From the NCBI GenBank assembly GCA_022572185.1, contig JACZWL010000006.1, forward strand, positions 32,173 through 96,172: a stretch of 64,000 nt of DNA. Reading direction: 5' to 3'. Source of the stretch: Pseudomonadota bacterium (GTDB taxonomy: Bacteria > Pseudomonadota > Gammaproteobacteria > Steroidobacterales > Woeseiaceae). Below are positions 1-8,942 of the stretch, piece by piece. The position numbers and the translations under genes were made by a program. Within the stretch, counting starts at the first letter, position 1. Every line of letters begins with the position of its first letter. Below the pieces are notes generated by a model. That model was not told the origin of the DNA and searched no databases. It saw only the letters and a program-made list of their open reading frames with translations.

Positions 1-813
1 CGAACTGAAACCGAGACGCTGACCGAAATTGACCGCCATGAATATTACGGTGAACACACCATCGATATACAGCCAGTAAGCAATCAGGAAAAGCAGGACG
101 TTTCGGTACTTGCTGATTTCCCTGAAGGTGTCCATCAAAGCCCCGTATGCCGCCCGGACTGTGCCTCCTCCAGCGATGGCGGTAGCTTTGCCCTCACGAA
201 CGATGAACATGAGCGGCAGGAGAAAGACAATCCACCAAATGCCGACGGATATGAACGCAAACTTGACGACCTGCGCGATATCGGCGAAACCGAACGCCTC
301 CGGTGTGCGCAGCATCCACACATGCAACGCAAGCAGAGATGCACCGCCGAAATAGCCCAGGGAAAAGCCCAGAGAGGAAACCAGGCTGTAATACCGCGGA
401 TTGCTGACGTCGACGATCAGCGAGTCATAAAATACGTTGGCGCTGTAGTAGCCGATCGAGGCCAGCATGAAAAGAGCAAGCGCCCAGGGCCAACCACCCT
501 CGTCAATCAGACTCAGGCCGGCCGTTGCAACCGCACCAAGTACGGCAAGAACAAAAAGGAAGCGTTTCCGATACCCGCCGCTGTCCGCAATAGCTCCAAG
601 CACCGGCGCCATCACGGAGACGACAATACTGGCACACACGGTCACCAATGCCAGTCGTGCGGTGACCGTTGAACCCTCTTCACCGATACTCCAGTAACTG
701 CCGAGAAAAAGTGGAAACAAGACTGCCAGAACACTCAACGCGAACGCCGAGTTGCCCCAGTCGTAGAGCGCCCACGCCATTACCTGCCGATTGAAGATGC
801 TCGATCGAATCAT
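1..813 (-). CDS. MFS transporter, UMF1/Atg22-like (partial)
   Basis: An uninterrupted reading frame runs from an ATG at 813 off the left edge, giving 271 codons of the N-terminal part. The N-terminus has the motif ALYDWGNSAFA, followed by several hydrophobic segments and a charged loop DSGGYRKRF after the second to third helices. This matches MFS permeases of the UMF1 (Atg22-like) group, which are inner-membrane transporters of uncertain substrate. It starts 14 bp downstream of the prfC stop on the same strand, so the two may be co-transcribed. The C-terminal half is missing only because the window ends. The substrate cannot be inferred. Confidence 0.8.
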   Translation of the reverse strand, partial: MIRSSIFNRQVMAWALYDWGNSAFALSVLAVLFPLFLGSYWSIGEEGSTVTARLALVTVCASIVVSVMAPVLGAIADSGGYRKRFLFVLAVLGAVATAGLSLIDEGGWPWALALFMLASIGYYSANVFYDSLIVDVSNPRYYSLVSSLGFSLGYFGGASLLALHVWMLRTPEAFGFADIAQVVKFAFISVGIWWIVFLLPLMFIVREGKATAIAGGGTVRAAYGALMDTFREISKYRNVLLFLIAYWLYIDGVFTVIFMAVNFGQRLGFSS

Positions 814-827
814 CGCTTTGATACCGG

Positions 828-2408
828 TCAGTGCTCTCTCGTCTCGAGGAAACGAATATCCGGCCAGCGCTCCTCGGTAAGGCTGAGGTTCACCCTGGTC
901 GGCGCGATGTAAACGAGACTTTCCCCGTGATCCAGCGCGAGGTTATCGTGCGCCTTTCTCTTGAACTCACTGAGTATCCTGTCATCGTCTGCCTCAACCC
1001 ATCTGGCAGTCGCAACGTTGACTGGTTCGAACAGGCAATCGACTTTGTATTCGTACTGCAAGCGATGGGCAACGACTTCGAATTGCAATGGACCGACAGC
1101 CCCGAGAATTAGATCGTTGTTTCGCAGCGGCCTGAATAACTGAGTCGCGCCCTCCTCGCACAACTGCGCCAGGCCCTTTTTCAGGGCCTTGAGCCTGAAT
1201 GGATCCTTCAATACCGCGCGTTTAAAGATTTCCGGTGCGAAATTCGGAATGCCGGAGAATCGAATTGCCTCCCCTTCTGAGAAACTGTCGCCGATATTGA
1301 TCGTTCCATGATTATGCAGGCCGATGATATCGCCCGCGTAGGCCGTCTCCGTATGCTGCCGGTCTGCAGCCATGAATGTAATCGCATCGGCAATCTTCAT
1401 TTCTTTACCGGAACGAACATGCGTCAGCCGCATGCCTTTTTGAAATTTCCCGGAACAAATCCGCATGAATGCTATACGGTCGCGGTGAGCCGGATCCATG
1501 TTTGCCTGGATCTTGAATACAAAACCTGTCATCTCATTTTCATTTGCTTGAATCGTGCGTGCGTCACTTTCGCGGGGACCCGGGGGTGGCGCGATATCGA
1601 TAAACTCGTCAAGCAATTCTTTGACGCCAAAATTCGAGATCGCCGAACCAAAGAACACAGGCGTCTGTTTCGCCGCCAGATAGTCCTTGATGCTGAGTTG
1701 CGGACACCCGCCCTTGACGAGTTCGATTTCCTCGCGAAAACTTGTTGCGTCATTGCCGAGAATCTCTTTGGCCATCGTCGATTCCAGGTCATCGATGATT
1801 TCGATCTCCGATGCCCGGCCCCGGCCGGCACCGGTGTAAAGGTAAATCCTGTCCTGCAGCAGATGGTAAACGCCCTTCAAAGAACGCCCCATGCCGATCG
1901 GCCAGGTTACCGGCGAACAATCGATATTCAGTACTGATTCGATCTCGTCCAGCAGATCGATCGGTTCCCGTCCATCGCGGTCGAGCTTGTTGATAAACGT
2001 CATGATCGGCGTGTCACGAAGGCGGCAGACATCCATCAACTTGATCGTTCGCTGCTCCACACCCTTGGTGCAATCAATGACCATCAGCGCCGAATCGACC
2101 GCTGTCAGAGTTCGGTAAGTATCTTCAGAGAAATCTTCGTGGCCTGGCGTGTCCAGCAAATTGATAATGCAGTCACGATACGGGAACTGCATGACCGAAG
2201 ACGTTATGGAAATGCCCCGCTGCTGCTCCAGCGCCATCCAGTCTGACGTGGCATGGCGGCTGGCCTTTCGGCCCTTGACCGTCCCGGCGAGCTTGATCGC
2301 GCCGCCGAACAGCAGAAGCTTTTCAGTAAGGGTCGTCTTGCCAGCGTCGGGATGCGAGATAATCGCAAAGGTTCGCCGCCGGCTGACCTGTTGTTCGATA
2401 TCGGACAT
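828..2408 (-). CDS. prfC: Peptide chain release factor 3 (RF3)
   Basis: A 526-residue translational GTPase that recycles RF1/RF2 from the ribosome after termination. The P-loop SHPDAGKTT lies about 18 residues in, followed by the DTPGHEDF switch II motif and the [10 protein letters not shown] guanine-specificity motif. Domain II and the RF3-specific C-terminus follow. Length fits the family (about 525-530). I chose the Met that gives MSDIEQQV; an in-frame Met at 2435 would add nine residues unlike the family. No strong Shine-Dalgarno is seen at either site. Confidence 0.95.
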   Translation of the reverse strand: MSDIEQQVSRRRTFAIISHPDAGKTTLTEKLLLFGGAIKLAGTVKGRKASRHATSDWMALEQQRGISITSSVMQFPYRDCIINLLDTPGHEDFSEDTYRTLTAVDSALMVIDCTKGVEQRTIKLMDVCRLRDTPIMTFINKLDRDGREPIDLLDEIESVLNIDCSPVTWPIGMGRSLKGVYHLLQDRIYLYTGAGRGRASEIEIIDDLESTMAKEILGNDATSFREEIELVKGGCPQLSIKDYLAAKQTPVFFGSAISNFGVKELLDEFIDIAPPPGPRESDARTIQANENEMTGFVFKIQANMDPAHRDRIAFMRICSGKFQKGMRLTHVRSGKEMKIADAITFMAADRQHTETAYAGDIIGLHNHGTINIGDSFSEGEAIRFSGIPNFAPEIFKRAVLKDPFRLKALKKGLAQLCEEGATQLFRPLRNNDLILGAVGPLQFEVVAHRLQYEYKVDCLFEPVNVATARWVEADDDRILSEFKRKAHDNLALDHGESLVYIAPTRVNLSLTEERWPDIRFLETREH

Positions 2409-2466
2409 TGGTTTTTGATGTGCGCTAACGCGCATTTGATCGAATGGCGGCGCAGTCTAGCAGGAA

Positions 2467-2504
2467 AACGGGACAGACCCGGGGACAGACCCGGGGTCTG
2501 TCCC
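2467..2504. repeat. GGGACAGACCC repeat hairpin
   Basis: Between prfC and rimI the motif GGGACAGACCCGG occurs twice in tandem and is followed by its inverse complement GGGTCTGTCCC. The result is a strong GC-rich hairpin between a gene start and a gene end on the same strand. It may act as a terminator or be a small REP-like palindrome. No T-tract follows on either side. Confidence 0.6.
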
Positions 2505-2507
2505 AAA

Positions 2508-2984
2508 TTAATCGTTATATTTCAGTGTCTTGGCGAAAACGGCAGCATCTTCCCTGCCTGCGTTCGCCTGATAATAAGCCGGCCGGTTGGCGATCTGCCG
2601 AAAGCCCTGTTTGCGATACAGGGACAAGGCGCTCGAATTTGTTGGCCGTACCTCCAGAAACACTTCTTTGACATCGGCTGTTCTGGCCCGCCCCAGGATT
2701 TCGCTCAGTAATCGATCGCCATAACCGAGCTCCCGGTATACTGGATCCACGCAGAGATTGAGGATATGAGCTTCCCCCGCCGCGACGGATAAGACGCCGT
2801 AGCCGGCTATCTCTTCCCCGCGTACCAGCACAATGCACTGATATCCGGCCAGGAGACAATCACGGAAGACATCGTGACTCCAGGGAAACTCATAACTGCG
2901 GCGCTCGATATCGGAGACCAGCGGCAAATCGTCATGGATCATGGATCGGATATGCGCCGGGACCTGGGGTGCAGGGCTGATCAT
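2508..2984 (-). CDS. rimI: Ribosomal protein S18-alanine N-acetyltransferase
   Basis: A 158-residue GNAT acetyltransferase that acetylates the N-terminal alanine of ribosomal protein S18. It shows the GNAT core: an N-terminal DLPLVSDIERRSYEFPW segment typical of RimI, the LCVDPVYRELGYGDRLL acetyl-CoA loop and EVRPTNSSALSLYRKQGF. The ATG at 2984 overlaps the TGA of the upstream uracil-DNA glycosylase gene (ATGA), which fixes the start and implies translational coupling. An upstream in-frame Met at 3032 lies inside that gene and is unlikely. Confidence 0.9.
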   Translation of the reverse strand: MISPAPQVPAHIRSMIHDDLPLVSDIERRSYEFPWSHDVFRDCLLAGYQCIVLVRGEEIAGYGVLSVAAGEAHILNLCVDPVYRELGYGDRLLSEILGRARTADVKEVFLEVRPTNSSALSLYRKQGFRQIANRPAYYQANAGREDAAVFAKTLKYND

Positions 2985-3670
2985 GTCGGCGATTCTTGCA
3001 CTACCTGCCTCGCAAGGCACAAGTCTTCCCAAACCTTTCTTTTCTGAGAAGGACTACGCAACAGATAAGCAGGATGATACGTCACGACGAGCGGTACCTG
3101 ACCGTTATTCAGGGTGTGGACCCGGCCCCGCAAGCGGCCCAGCGGCGAATCCGTGTGCAATAACTGCTGCGCCGCAATGCGACCAACGGCCAGGATCAGC
3201 CGGGGCCTGATCATCTCGATCTGACGCTCGAGATAGCCCCGACAGGCCGCCGCCTCGTCGGCCGCCGGGTCACGGTTGCTCGGCGGCCTGCATTTCAGGA
3301 TGTTGGTAATAAACACGGTACTGCGATCGAGTTCCACGGCCCGCAGCATTTCATCCAGCAGTTTTCCGGCCCTGCCGACGAACGGTTCCCCACGGCGATC
3401 CTCCTCGGCCCCCGGCGCTTCGCCAATGATCATCCAGTCCGCATCCCGATTTCCCACGCCGAAGACTGTCTGCGTACGGCACTGATGCAATGGGCAGCGC
3501 GTACAGCCGGCAACGCTTGCCTGCAGCTCGGTCCAGTCCGGCACCGGTTCGTCGGCAGTCACCGCGACCTCGACAAGGTCCGGCACCGATTGACCGGCTT
3601 GCTCACGCGGCACCCAGACGTCGATACCGAGCGCCTCCAGGTATTGCATCCTTTCACGCTCAGCCGGCAT
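2981..3670 (-). CDS. Uracil-DNA glycosylase, family 4 (UdgA-type)
   Basis: A 229-residue uracil-DNA glycosylase that starts base-excision repair. The motif [20 protein letters not shown] is the uracil-binding/active-site signature of family 4, and HPAYLLR is the C-terminal motif. Cysteines in CTRCPLHQC and in the KCRPP and ACRGY segments would hold the 4Fe-4S cluster. The ATG at 3670 is preceded by GGAACGGG and overlaps the 3' end of the pssA remnant by 11 bp. Longer in-frame starts (to 3784) translate into low-complexity Arg/Ser sequence and run inside the pssA remnant. This gene pair, with rimI next, is common in gammaproteobacteria. Confidence 0.92.
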   Translation of the reverse strand: MPAERERMQYLEALGIDVWVPREQAGQSVPDLVEVAVTADEPVPDWTELQASVAGCTRCPLHQCRTQTVFGVGNRDADWMIIGEAPGAEEDRRGEPFVGRAGKLLDEMLRAVELDRSTVFITNILKCRPPSNRDPAADEAAACRGYLERQIEMIRPRLILAVGRIAAQQLLHTDSPLGRLRGRVHTLNNGQVPLVVTYHPAYLLRSPSQKRKVWEDLCLARQVVQESPT

Positions 3671-4054
3671 TACCCGTTCCGCCCGTTGACCGCAGCGCCT
3701 GCCTGCGCCATAGCCAGTAGATCGGGCCGGACGCCGCGTACGCCCCGAACAGGAGCAGCAAGACGACCAGCGGATCAAGAGCAATTAGTATGAAAATCAA
3801 TACGATACCTACTAAATACGCAAACGGTATGCGGCCTCCGAGCTTGACCTCTTTGCAGCTGTAGTAACAGAAACGGGACACCATGAGTATCCCCGCCGCG
3901 GCCGTGACGACGAATGCCAATGCAAGGCCGCCAAGTCCGGCCAGTTCCAGCTCACTGCCAAGCCAGACAAATGCCGCAACAGCGCGGCTGTCGTCAAGAG
4001 ATTGGGCAACAGGAAGATGCCTCGTCGCCTGAATTTTTTCTCGACCGGAGTCAT
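3660..4054 (-). pseudogene. pssA: Remnant of CDP-diacylglycerol-serine O-phosphatidyltransferase
   Basis: The frame from ATG 4054 encodes a PssA-like N-terminus (FRRRGIFLLPNLLTTAAL). At about 3978-3984 the similarity jumps to a different frame that encodes a PssA-like C-terminus: AAFVWLGSELEL, then AAAGILMVSRFCYYS, RIPFAYLVGIVLIF and SGPIYWLW, ending in TGA at 3660. The two halves are out of frame (395 nt in all). Roughly 120-140 residues expected between them are absent, including the whole CDP-alcohol phosphotransferase motif (DGxxGxxA...D). An active enzyme cannot be made from this locus. It lies between a Psd-like gene and udg, where a psd-pssA operon would be expected. Confidence 0.82.
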
Positions 4055-4138
4055 ATGACCCATTGTGACAAATGAGCAGCGCGGCTGCTTAGTGTGCCAT
4101 TCCACTCATCGCTTTAACAAATGAGACAACCATTGATT

Positions 4139-4768
4139 CTATGGGTGCGGGAGTTTTGCCAACACATCTGCGCCGGCCATTACTCGCTGACCGACCTTTA
4201 CCAGCACACGGCTTGCAATGGGTAACTGCACTTCTGCGTACCGGGTCAGCCTGAGGTAAGCGCAGCGCTGACCCTGGCCCACACGTTCCCCGTAGCGCAG
4301 GAACGCCAGTGGCGCCAGACCGAAGCGATGACCGCGAAATTGCAGCACAACGTCATCGCCCTCGTCGCTGCGTACCCAGAGACCGTATTTATCGCTGGTC
4401 ACTATCCTTTCCAGCGGTTCACCATGCAGGTCCATGATCTTGCCTTCGATCGGACAGCGCGCGGTATAGGTTCCCAGGCTGTTGACACGAATGACAATCC
4501 TGTGCGATTCGCCGTCCACGATACCTTTGTCCGTCACACCGACATCGACTACCACGCCGTCTGCCGGGCTCACGACACCCAGGGGTATTGCCGGAATTTG
4601 CCGCCTCGGATCGCGAAAGATGAAAAAAAGATAGATAAACAGCGCGGCCGGTAACGCCGCAGTTACAGCGCCCCAGAAGTGCAAAACCACAGCAGTAAGT
4701 ATCGCCGCTGCCAGCAGAAAGAGAATGCCTTCTTTGGCTATGAACGGAGTACGCCGACCTTCCAACAC
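4139..4768 (-). CDS. psd: Phosphatidylserine decarboxylase-like protein, probably inactive
   Basis: A 209-residue homologue of the short, membrane-anchored Psd type: an N-terminal hydrophobic pair (residues about 14-48), [21 protein letters not shown] and a C-terminal [15 protein letters not shown] biotinyl-like fold. The catalytic elements look lost. Where the family has an NVHVNR-like histidine motif this protein reads NSLGTYTAR. Where the self-cleaving Gly-Ser that makes the pyruvoyl group should be (IRFGSRVDVYLP in relatives) it reads [12 protein letters not shown]. The frame itself is intact. It lies upstream of a broken pssA, so a shared loss of phosphatidylethanolamine synthesis at this locus is likely. 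Confidence 0.75.
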   Translation of the reverse strand: MLEGRRTPFIAKEGILFLLAAAILTAVVLHFWGAVTAALPAALFIYLFFIFRDPRRQIPAIPLGVVSPADGVVVDVGVTDKGIVDGESHRIVIRVNSLGTYTARCPIEGKIMDLHGEPLERIVTSDKYGLWVRSDEGDDVVLQFRGHRFGLAPLAFLRYGERVGQGQRCAYLRLTRYAEVQLPIASRVLVKVGQRVMAGADVLAKLPHP

Positions 4769-4778
4769 CAGTCCCCTA

Positions 4779-4805
4779 TTGTCTCAAAATGTATTCGGCT
4801 AGAAT
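4779..4805 (+). promoter_or_regulatory. Possible sigma-70 promoter of proS
   Basis: TTGTCT (4779-4784) and TAGAAT (4800-4805) are separated by 15 bp, 33 bp before the proS start. Spacing is short, so this is a weak prediction. Confidence 0.3.
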
Positions 4806-4837
4806 GTGCGCGCCCCAGCCACTTAATCAGAATATAC

Positions 4838-6544
4838 ATGCGTTTCACGGAATTTGGACTTACTACCCTAAAAGAGACTCCAGCGGAAGCTGAGATTATC
4901 AGTCACCAGCTCATGCTGCGGGCCGGCCTCATCCGTCGCCTGGCATCCGGCCTGTTTACCTGGATGCCGCTCGGTCTCCGGGTCATGAGAAAAGTCGAAA
5001 AAGTCGTCCGCCGGGAAATGAACAGGGCCGGCGCGCTCGAAATGCTCATGCCAGCCGTGCAGCCCGCCGAATTATGGCGGGAATCGGGACGCTGGGACGA
5101 ATACGGCCCGCTACTCCTGCGCATACGGGACCGGCATGACCGGGAGTATTGCTTCGGACCCACGCATGAGGAAGTCATCACCGACCTCGCCCGTCGTGAG
5201 CTCAAGAGTTACAAGCAGCTCCCGGTCAACTTTTATCAAATCCAGACCAAGTTCCGTGACGAGATTCGGCCACGTTTCGGTGTGATGCGCGCGCGCGAAT
5301 TCATCATGAAGGACGCCTATTCATTCGATATCGACCAGGCCTCACTCGAAAAGTCGTATCAGAAAATGCATGCGGCTTATTCGGCAATCTTCGAAGGCCT
5401 GGGTTTGAAATTCCGGATCGTCGATGCCGACAGTGGTGAAATCGGCGGCAGCCGTTCACAGGAATTCCACGTGCTCGCTAATTCCGGAGAAGATGCAATC
5501 GCGTACTGCGACGAAGACGGTTACGCATCGAACGTCGAAACCGCGGCGACTTTTCCATCTGACGAGAAAGCACCCGCAGCAACGCAAGAATTACAGAAAG
5601 TCGAAACACCGCAAATCAAAACCATTGAAGCATTGGCCGAGTTTCTTAAAGTGACACGCAAGCAGACCTTGAAAGTCCTCATTGTCGAAGGCGACGACGG
5701 ACCTGTCGCGCTGGCATTGCGGGGCGATCACGAATTGAATGCCCTCAAGGCTCAGAGTCTCGCCGGGGTCGCATCACCGATTCAAATGGCGGACGCCGGC
5801 ACAATTCGCCAGGCGACAGGTTGCGATACCGGCTTCGCCGGACCCATCGGTCTCGATATTCCAATCTATTTCGACCACGCAAGCCGGCAGATGTCAGACT
5901 TTGTCTGCGGTGCCAATGAAACTGATATGCATTACACCGGTGTCAATTTCGGCCGTGATATCGATCTGCCGGAGACTGTTGACATTCGAAACGTCGTTGA
6001 AGGCGATCTCACACCGGGCGGCAAAGGCACATTAAGCATTGCCCGCGGCATCGAGGTTGGTCATATTTTTCAACTGGGCACCAAGTACAGCGAGGCGATG
6101 GGTGCAACGGTGCAGGACAGCAGCGGCGCCGAGACAGCGATGGTGATGGGCTGCTACGGCATTGGCGTAACACGAATCGTCGCCGCCGCGATCGAGCAAA
6201 ATCATGACGACAAGGGCATCATCTGGCCCGAACAGCTTGCCCCGTTTGACGTCGCTCTGGTGCCGATCAATATGCAGCGCTCCGAGCCTCTTCGCGAAGC
6301 GGCGGAGCAACTGTATGCGGAATTGCAGGACATGGGGCTGGAAGTCCTGTTTGACGACCGGGACGCCAGGCCTGGCGTCAAGTTTGCGGATGCCGAGTTG
6401 ATTGGGATCCCGCACCGCGTCGTCATCAGCGAGCGGGGCCTTGAGTCAAATGAGCTCGAGTATCGGCACAGGCGGGACAGCGAGCCACGAATGTTGAAAC
6501 GTGATGCTGCTCTCAAATTATTGCGTGATTCGTCGATAAGCTAA
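4838..6544 (+). CDS. proS: Prolyl-tRNA synthetase
   Basis: A 568-residue class II aminoacyl-tRNA synthetase of the bacterial (long) type that charges tRNA-Pro. The start [19 protein letters not shown] is the canonical ProS N-terminus, so ATG 4838 is chosen over in-frame Mets upstream. Motif 2 lies around [23 protein letters not shown]. An editing (YbaK/INS) insertion occupies about residues 225-380, and motif 3 with [12 protein letters not shown] follows. The C-terminal anticodon-binding domain contains [20 protein letters not shown]. It is transcribed divergently from psd. Confidence 0.97.
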   Translation: MRFTEFGLTTLKETPAEAEIISHQLMLRAGLIRRLASGLFTWMPLGLRVMRKVEKVVRREMNRAGALEMLMPAVQPAELWRESGRWDEYGPLLLRIRDRHDREYCFGPTHEEVITDLARRELKSYKQLPVNFYQIQTKFRDEIRPRFGVMRAREFIMKDAYSFDIDQASLEKSYQKMHAAYSAIFEGLGLKFRIVDADSGEIGGSRSQEFHVLANSGEDAIAYCDEDGYASNVETAATFPSDEKAPAATQELQKVETPQIKTIEALAEFLKVTRKQTLKVLIVEGDDGPVALALRGDHELNALKAQSLAGVASPIQMADAGTIRQATGCDTGFAGPIGLDIPIYFDHASRQMSDFVCGANETDMHYTGVNFGRDIDLPETVDIRNVVEGDLTPGGKGTLSIARGIEVGHIFQLGTKYSEAMGATVQDSSGAETAMVMGCYGIGVTRIVAAAIEQNHDDKGIIWPEQLAPFDVALVPINMQRSEPLREAAEQLYAELQDMGLEVLFDDRDARPGVKFADAELIGIPHRVVISERGLESNELEYRHRRDSEPRMLKRDAALKLLRDSSIS

Positions 6545-6570
6545 TATATCGGTGCACAATCGGTAAAAAT

Positions 6571-7137
6571 ATGCGAATTGCTCAGATAATCTCGATTTTG
6601 CTTCTCGCTGTCATGACGAGCCTGGTCACGGCAGAGGAGCAGCCCGACCCGCAACTCCGCGAGTTACTCCGCGCTGCGGCCAACGAGGCCGATAGTTTTC
6701 CCGACCGCTTCGATGCGCAGGTCTGGTTGAGCGATATGTCTGGCAGGCTTGCGAGGCAGGTAGAGGATCCCGAAGAACGAATCGCGATTCTGAAGCGCGT
6801 GCATCATGAGGCAACGCGCGTCGAGGTCGCACCCGAACTGGTCCTCGCCGTCATCGATGTCGAAAGCAACTTCGATCGCTACGCCATTTCCGTCGCCGGA
6901 GCTCGCGGACTGATGCAAGTCATGCCTTTCTGGCTCGATGAAATCGGCAGGCCGAATGACAACCTTATTCACATCGATACCAATCTCCGCTTCGGCTGCA
7001 CGATCCTGAAGTATTATCTGGATATGGAAAATGGCGACTTGAAACGAGCGCTCGGTCGCTACAATGGCAGCCTCGGCAGGCGGCAGTATCCGAACAAGGT
7101 GCTCGATAAGCTCAGGAAAAAATGGTTCCGGGTTTAG
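6571..7137 (+). CDS. Lytic transglycosylase, SLT domain
   Basis: A 188-residue secreted protein with a signal peptide (residues 1-21, IISILLLAVMTSLVTA). The SLT/GEWL-like domain spans about 80-185. VIDVESNFDRYAIS carries the catalytic Glu, and GARGLMQVMP with RYNGSLG are further family motifs. It would cleave peptidoglycan glycan strands in the periplasm with anhydro-muropeptide release. It is short for the family and lacks extra binding domains. It follows proS by 26 bp. Its TAG stop adjoins a CTAG palindrome fragment. Confidence 0.88.
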   Translation: MRIAQIISILLLAVMTSLVTAEEQPDPQLRELLRAAANEADSFPDRFDAQVWLSDMSGRLARQVEDPEERIAILKRVHHEATRVEVAPELVLAVIDVESNFDRYAISVAGARGLMQVMPFWLDEIGRPNDNLIHIDTNLRFGCTILKYYLDMENGDLKRALGRYNGSLGRRQYPNKVLDKLRKKWFRV

Positions 7138-7154
7138 CCTTGTTGGATCACTAG
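7136..7154. repeat. Partial CTAG palindromic element
   Basis: The 19 bp AGCCTTGTTGGATCACTAG match the right-hand half of the 37-bp palindrome at 24488-24524 with one difference. The terminal CTAG (7151-7154) supplies the TAG stop of acyP on the minus strand, and the other side touches the TAG stop of the lytic transglycosylase. Confidence 0.6.
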
Positions 7155-7435
7155 CCGATAGAAAAACGCTCGCCTGCCCGATATGCCACCGGCTCGGCAT
7201 CGACGCCGGTAACAGACGCCATCCGGGGCCCGTTTTGCAACCAGGCTGCAAGTTTGTCGATGGCATCCACGTGGCCACAAGCAAGTACTTCGACAGTGCC
7301 GTCTGCCAGGTTTCTCACATAACCCGTGAGCGAAAGCTGAACTGCGACATCGCGCGTACTGGCGCGAAAGAAAACACCCTGGACTCGCCCGGTAATTAGA
7401 AACCGGCGGCAGGAAAGAGAGTCCGGATCACTCAT
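7151..7435 (-). CDS. acyP: Acylphosphatase
   Basis: A 94-residue small enzyme that hydrolyses acyl phosphates. It contains the signature GRVQGVFFRASTRDVA, with the phosphate-binding loop and catalytic Arg, and the second motif GYVRNLADGTVEVLA with the catalytic Asn. Length is typical (about 90). The stop codon lies in a CTAG palindrome fragment. It is convergent with the lytic transglycosylase gene and 15 bp downstream of a lipoprotein gene on the same strand. Confidence 0.93.
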   Translation of the reverse strand: MSDPDSLSCRRFLITGRVQGVFFRASTRDVAVQLSLTGYVRNLADGTVEVLACGHVDAIDKLAAWLQNGPRMASVTGVDAEPVAYRAGERFSIG

Positions 7436-7450
7436 GTGAACTGCGACAGA

Positions 7451-7786
7451 CTAATCTTTGTCGCTGCTACCTTCGGAAACTTCAAGTGCTCTGCGCGCTT
7501 TTTCCTTGGCAAGCGTCGCATCCCGACGTGCGGAACCGTAGGCGCGTTCTGACAGACTCCTTTGTGCACTATCGAGAAACGCTTCGGCCGCGCGTAAGTC
7601 CTCGGCAGCAAGGTCTTCCGCACCCGCTTCTTTGGCGGCCGCGATAGCCTGCCGTGCATCGCTCATTTCCTGAACCGGCGGGCCGGCGCTACATGCAAAA
7701 AGCAGCATACAAAGCGCAACAATGATGCCGCGCCCAAGCCTGCCGGCTGTCCCGCCGGCTTTTTTAGTCGAATTTACTGTGCGCAC
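7451..7786 (-). CDS. DUF4398-type lipoprotein
   Basis: A 111-residue protein with an N-terminal signal ending in a lipobox (MLLFACSAG, Cys about residue 32). It is followed by an Ala/Glu/Lys-rich helical domain with DARQAIAAAKEAGA and AKEKARRALE. This pattern matches DUF4398 envelope lipoproteins, some of which sit near OmpA-like proteins. Function is unknown; a periplasmic helical/coiled-coil role is inferred. The first 15-20 residues are basic and may include extra upstream sequence. Confidence 0.7.
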   Translation of the reverse strand: MRTVNSTKKAGGTAGRLGRGIIVALCMLLFACSAGPPVQEMSDARQAIAAAKEAGAEDLAAEDLRAAEAFLDSAQRSLSERAYGSARRDATLAKEKARRALEVSEGSSDKD

Positions 7787-7905
7787 CCGGGAAACCTAAC
7801 AAGCGGCAATGCTGTCAGTCAAGCAATCGCAGGGGGACTGACTGCCGATTCACTGCCTGATAGAGTGGCCCGGCAGTGATAGCGCTGAGGGCGCGGGAAA
7901 TTACC

Positions 7906-8265
7906 ATGAGTCTAACTATTTATCACAACCCACGCTGCTCTAAGTCCCGGAAAACACTGGAGATAATCCAGGACAATGGGATCGAGCCGAATATTATCGA
8001 GTATCTGAAGAATCCGCCCGACGCGGCAACGACCGAGCATTTGGCGGCGCTGCTCGGACTCACGGTCGCCGGCCTGCTGCGCAAATCCGAGGCCGATTTC
8101 ACCGAGGCCCGTGATCTGCCGTCGCTCGAAGATAATACCGCACTCGCCAGGTGGCTCAAGCAACACCCGAAAGTGCTGCAACGCCCGATCGTGGTGGACA
8201 ATGATCGCGATCTCGCCGTGATAGGCCGCCCGCCGGAGAACGTGCTGGAGCTTCTGCAAGGATGA
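7906..8265 (+). CDS. arsC: Arsenate reductase, glutaredoxin-dependent ArsC family
   Basis: A 119-residue ArsC/Spx-fold protein with the catalytic cysteine in YHNPRCSKSRKTL. Downstream LLRKSEADF and QRPIVVDND provide conserved basic residues. It may reduce arsenate to arsenite with glutathione/glutaredoxin. No ars regulator or efflux pump is nearby, so it may be a housekeeping YfgD-type homologue. ATG 7906 gives the canonical N-terminus MSLTIYHNP; the longer frame from 7876 adds ten non-conserved residues. It overlaps wrbA by 4 bp (ATGA). Confidence 0.88.
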   Translation: MSLTIYHNPRCSKSRKTLEIIQDNGIEPNIIEYLKNPPDAATTEHLAALLGLTVAGLLRKSEADFTEARDLPSLEDNTALARWLKQHPKVLQRPIVVDNDRDLAVIGRPPENVLELLQG

Positions 8266-8867
8266 GCCGCGAGAAGATACAGGAAGTTCTCGTCCTCTAC
8301 TACTCGCGCTATGGTGCTACCGAAGCGCTCGCGCGCGAAATCTGCCATGGCGTAGATTCGGTGGAAAACACGGCCGCACGTTTGCGGACAGTTCCGGCCA
8401 TCTCCGCGGTCAGCGAGGCGGTTGAGGATCCTGTCCCGGAGGACGGCCCGCCTTATGCAACCCGACTGGACCTGAAGGAATGTGCCGGTCTCGTGATGGG
8501 CAGCCCGACACGATTCGGCAACATGGCGGCGCCACTCAAGTATTTTCTCGACGGTACCGGAAGCGAGTGGATGAGCGGTACGTTGGCGGGCAAACCCGCC
8601 GGAATTTTTACGTCGACATCGACATTGCACGGCGGACAGGAATCAACTTTGCTGACCATGGCAATTCCGCTTCTGCACCATGGCATGCTCATTGTCGGAC
8701 TACCCTACACCGAAACTCTGCTGACACAGACAACAACCGGCGGCACCCCCTACGGTGCGAGCCACGTAAGCTGGAACAAGGCCCCGGACCCGTTAAGCAA
8801 AGAAGAAAAACAGCTTGCTCGGGCACTCGGTGAACGCGTCGCCAGAATCGCAAACCGGCTTGCGTAA
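8262..8867 (+). CDS. wrbA: NAD(P)H:quinone oxidoreductase, WrbA flavodoxin
   Basis: A 201-residue flavodoxin-like FMN quinone reductase. The FMN phosphate loop is YYSRYGATEALA near the N-terminus. GSPTRFGNMAAPLKYFLD and TSTSTLHGGQESTLL are the isoalloxazine-binding loops typical of WrbA. Length matches the family (about 198-200). It is translationally coupled to arsC. A 288-bp palindromic element starts 75 bp after its stop. Confidence 0.94.
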   Translation: MSREKIQEVLVLYYSRYGATEALAREICHGVDSVENTAARLRTVPAISAVSEAVEDPVPEDGPPYATRLDLKECAGLVMGSPTRFGNMAAPLKYFLDGTGSEWMSGTLAGKPAGIFTSTSTLHGGQESTLLTMAIPLLHHGMLIVGLPYTETLLTQTTTGGTPYGASHVSWNKAPDPLSKEEKQLARALGERVARIANRLA

Positions 8868-8942
8868 GCCGTTTGCCGACCGCTTTGCGGTCTCCGGCTG
8901 GTGGCAAGCACAGCTGTCGCAGGATCCCGCCTTGTCAGACCA

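Noticed and set aside
3812..4105. 97-codon frame through the pssA N-terminus
   Set aside because: Only the first part is PssA-like; after the deletion junction the translation is out-of-frame noise.
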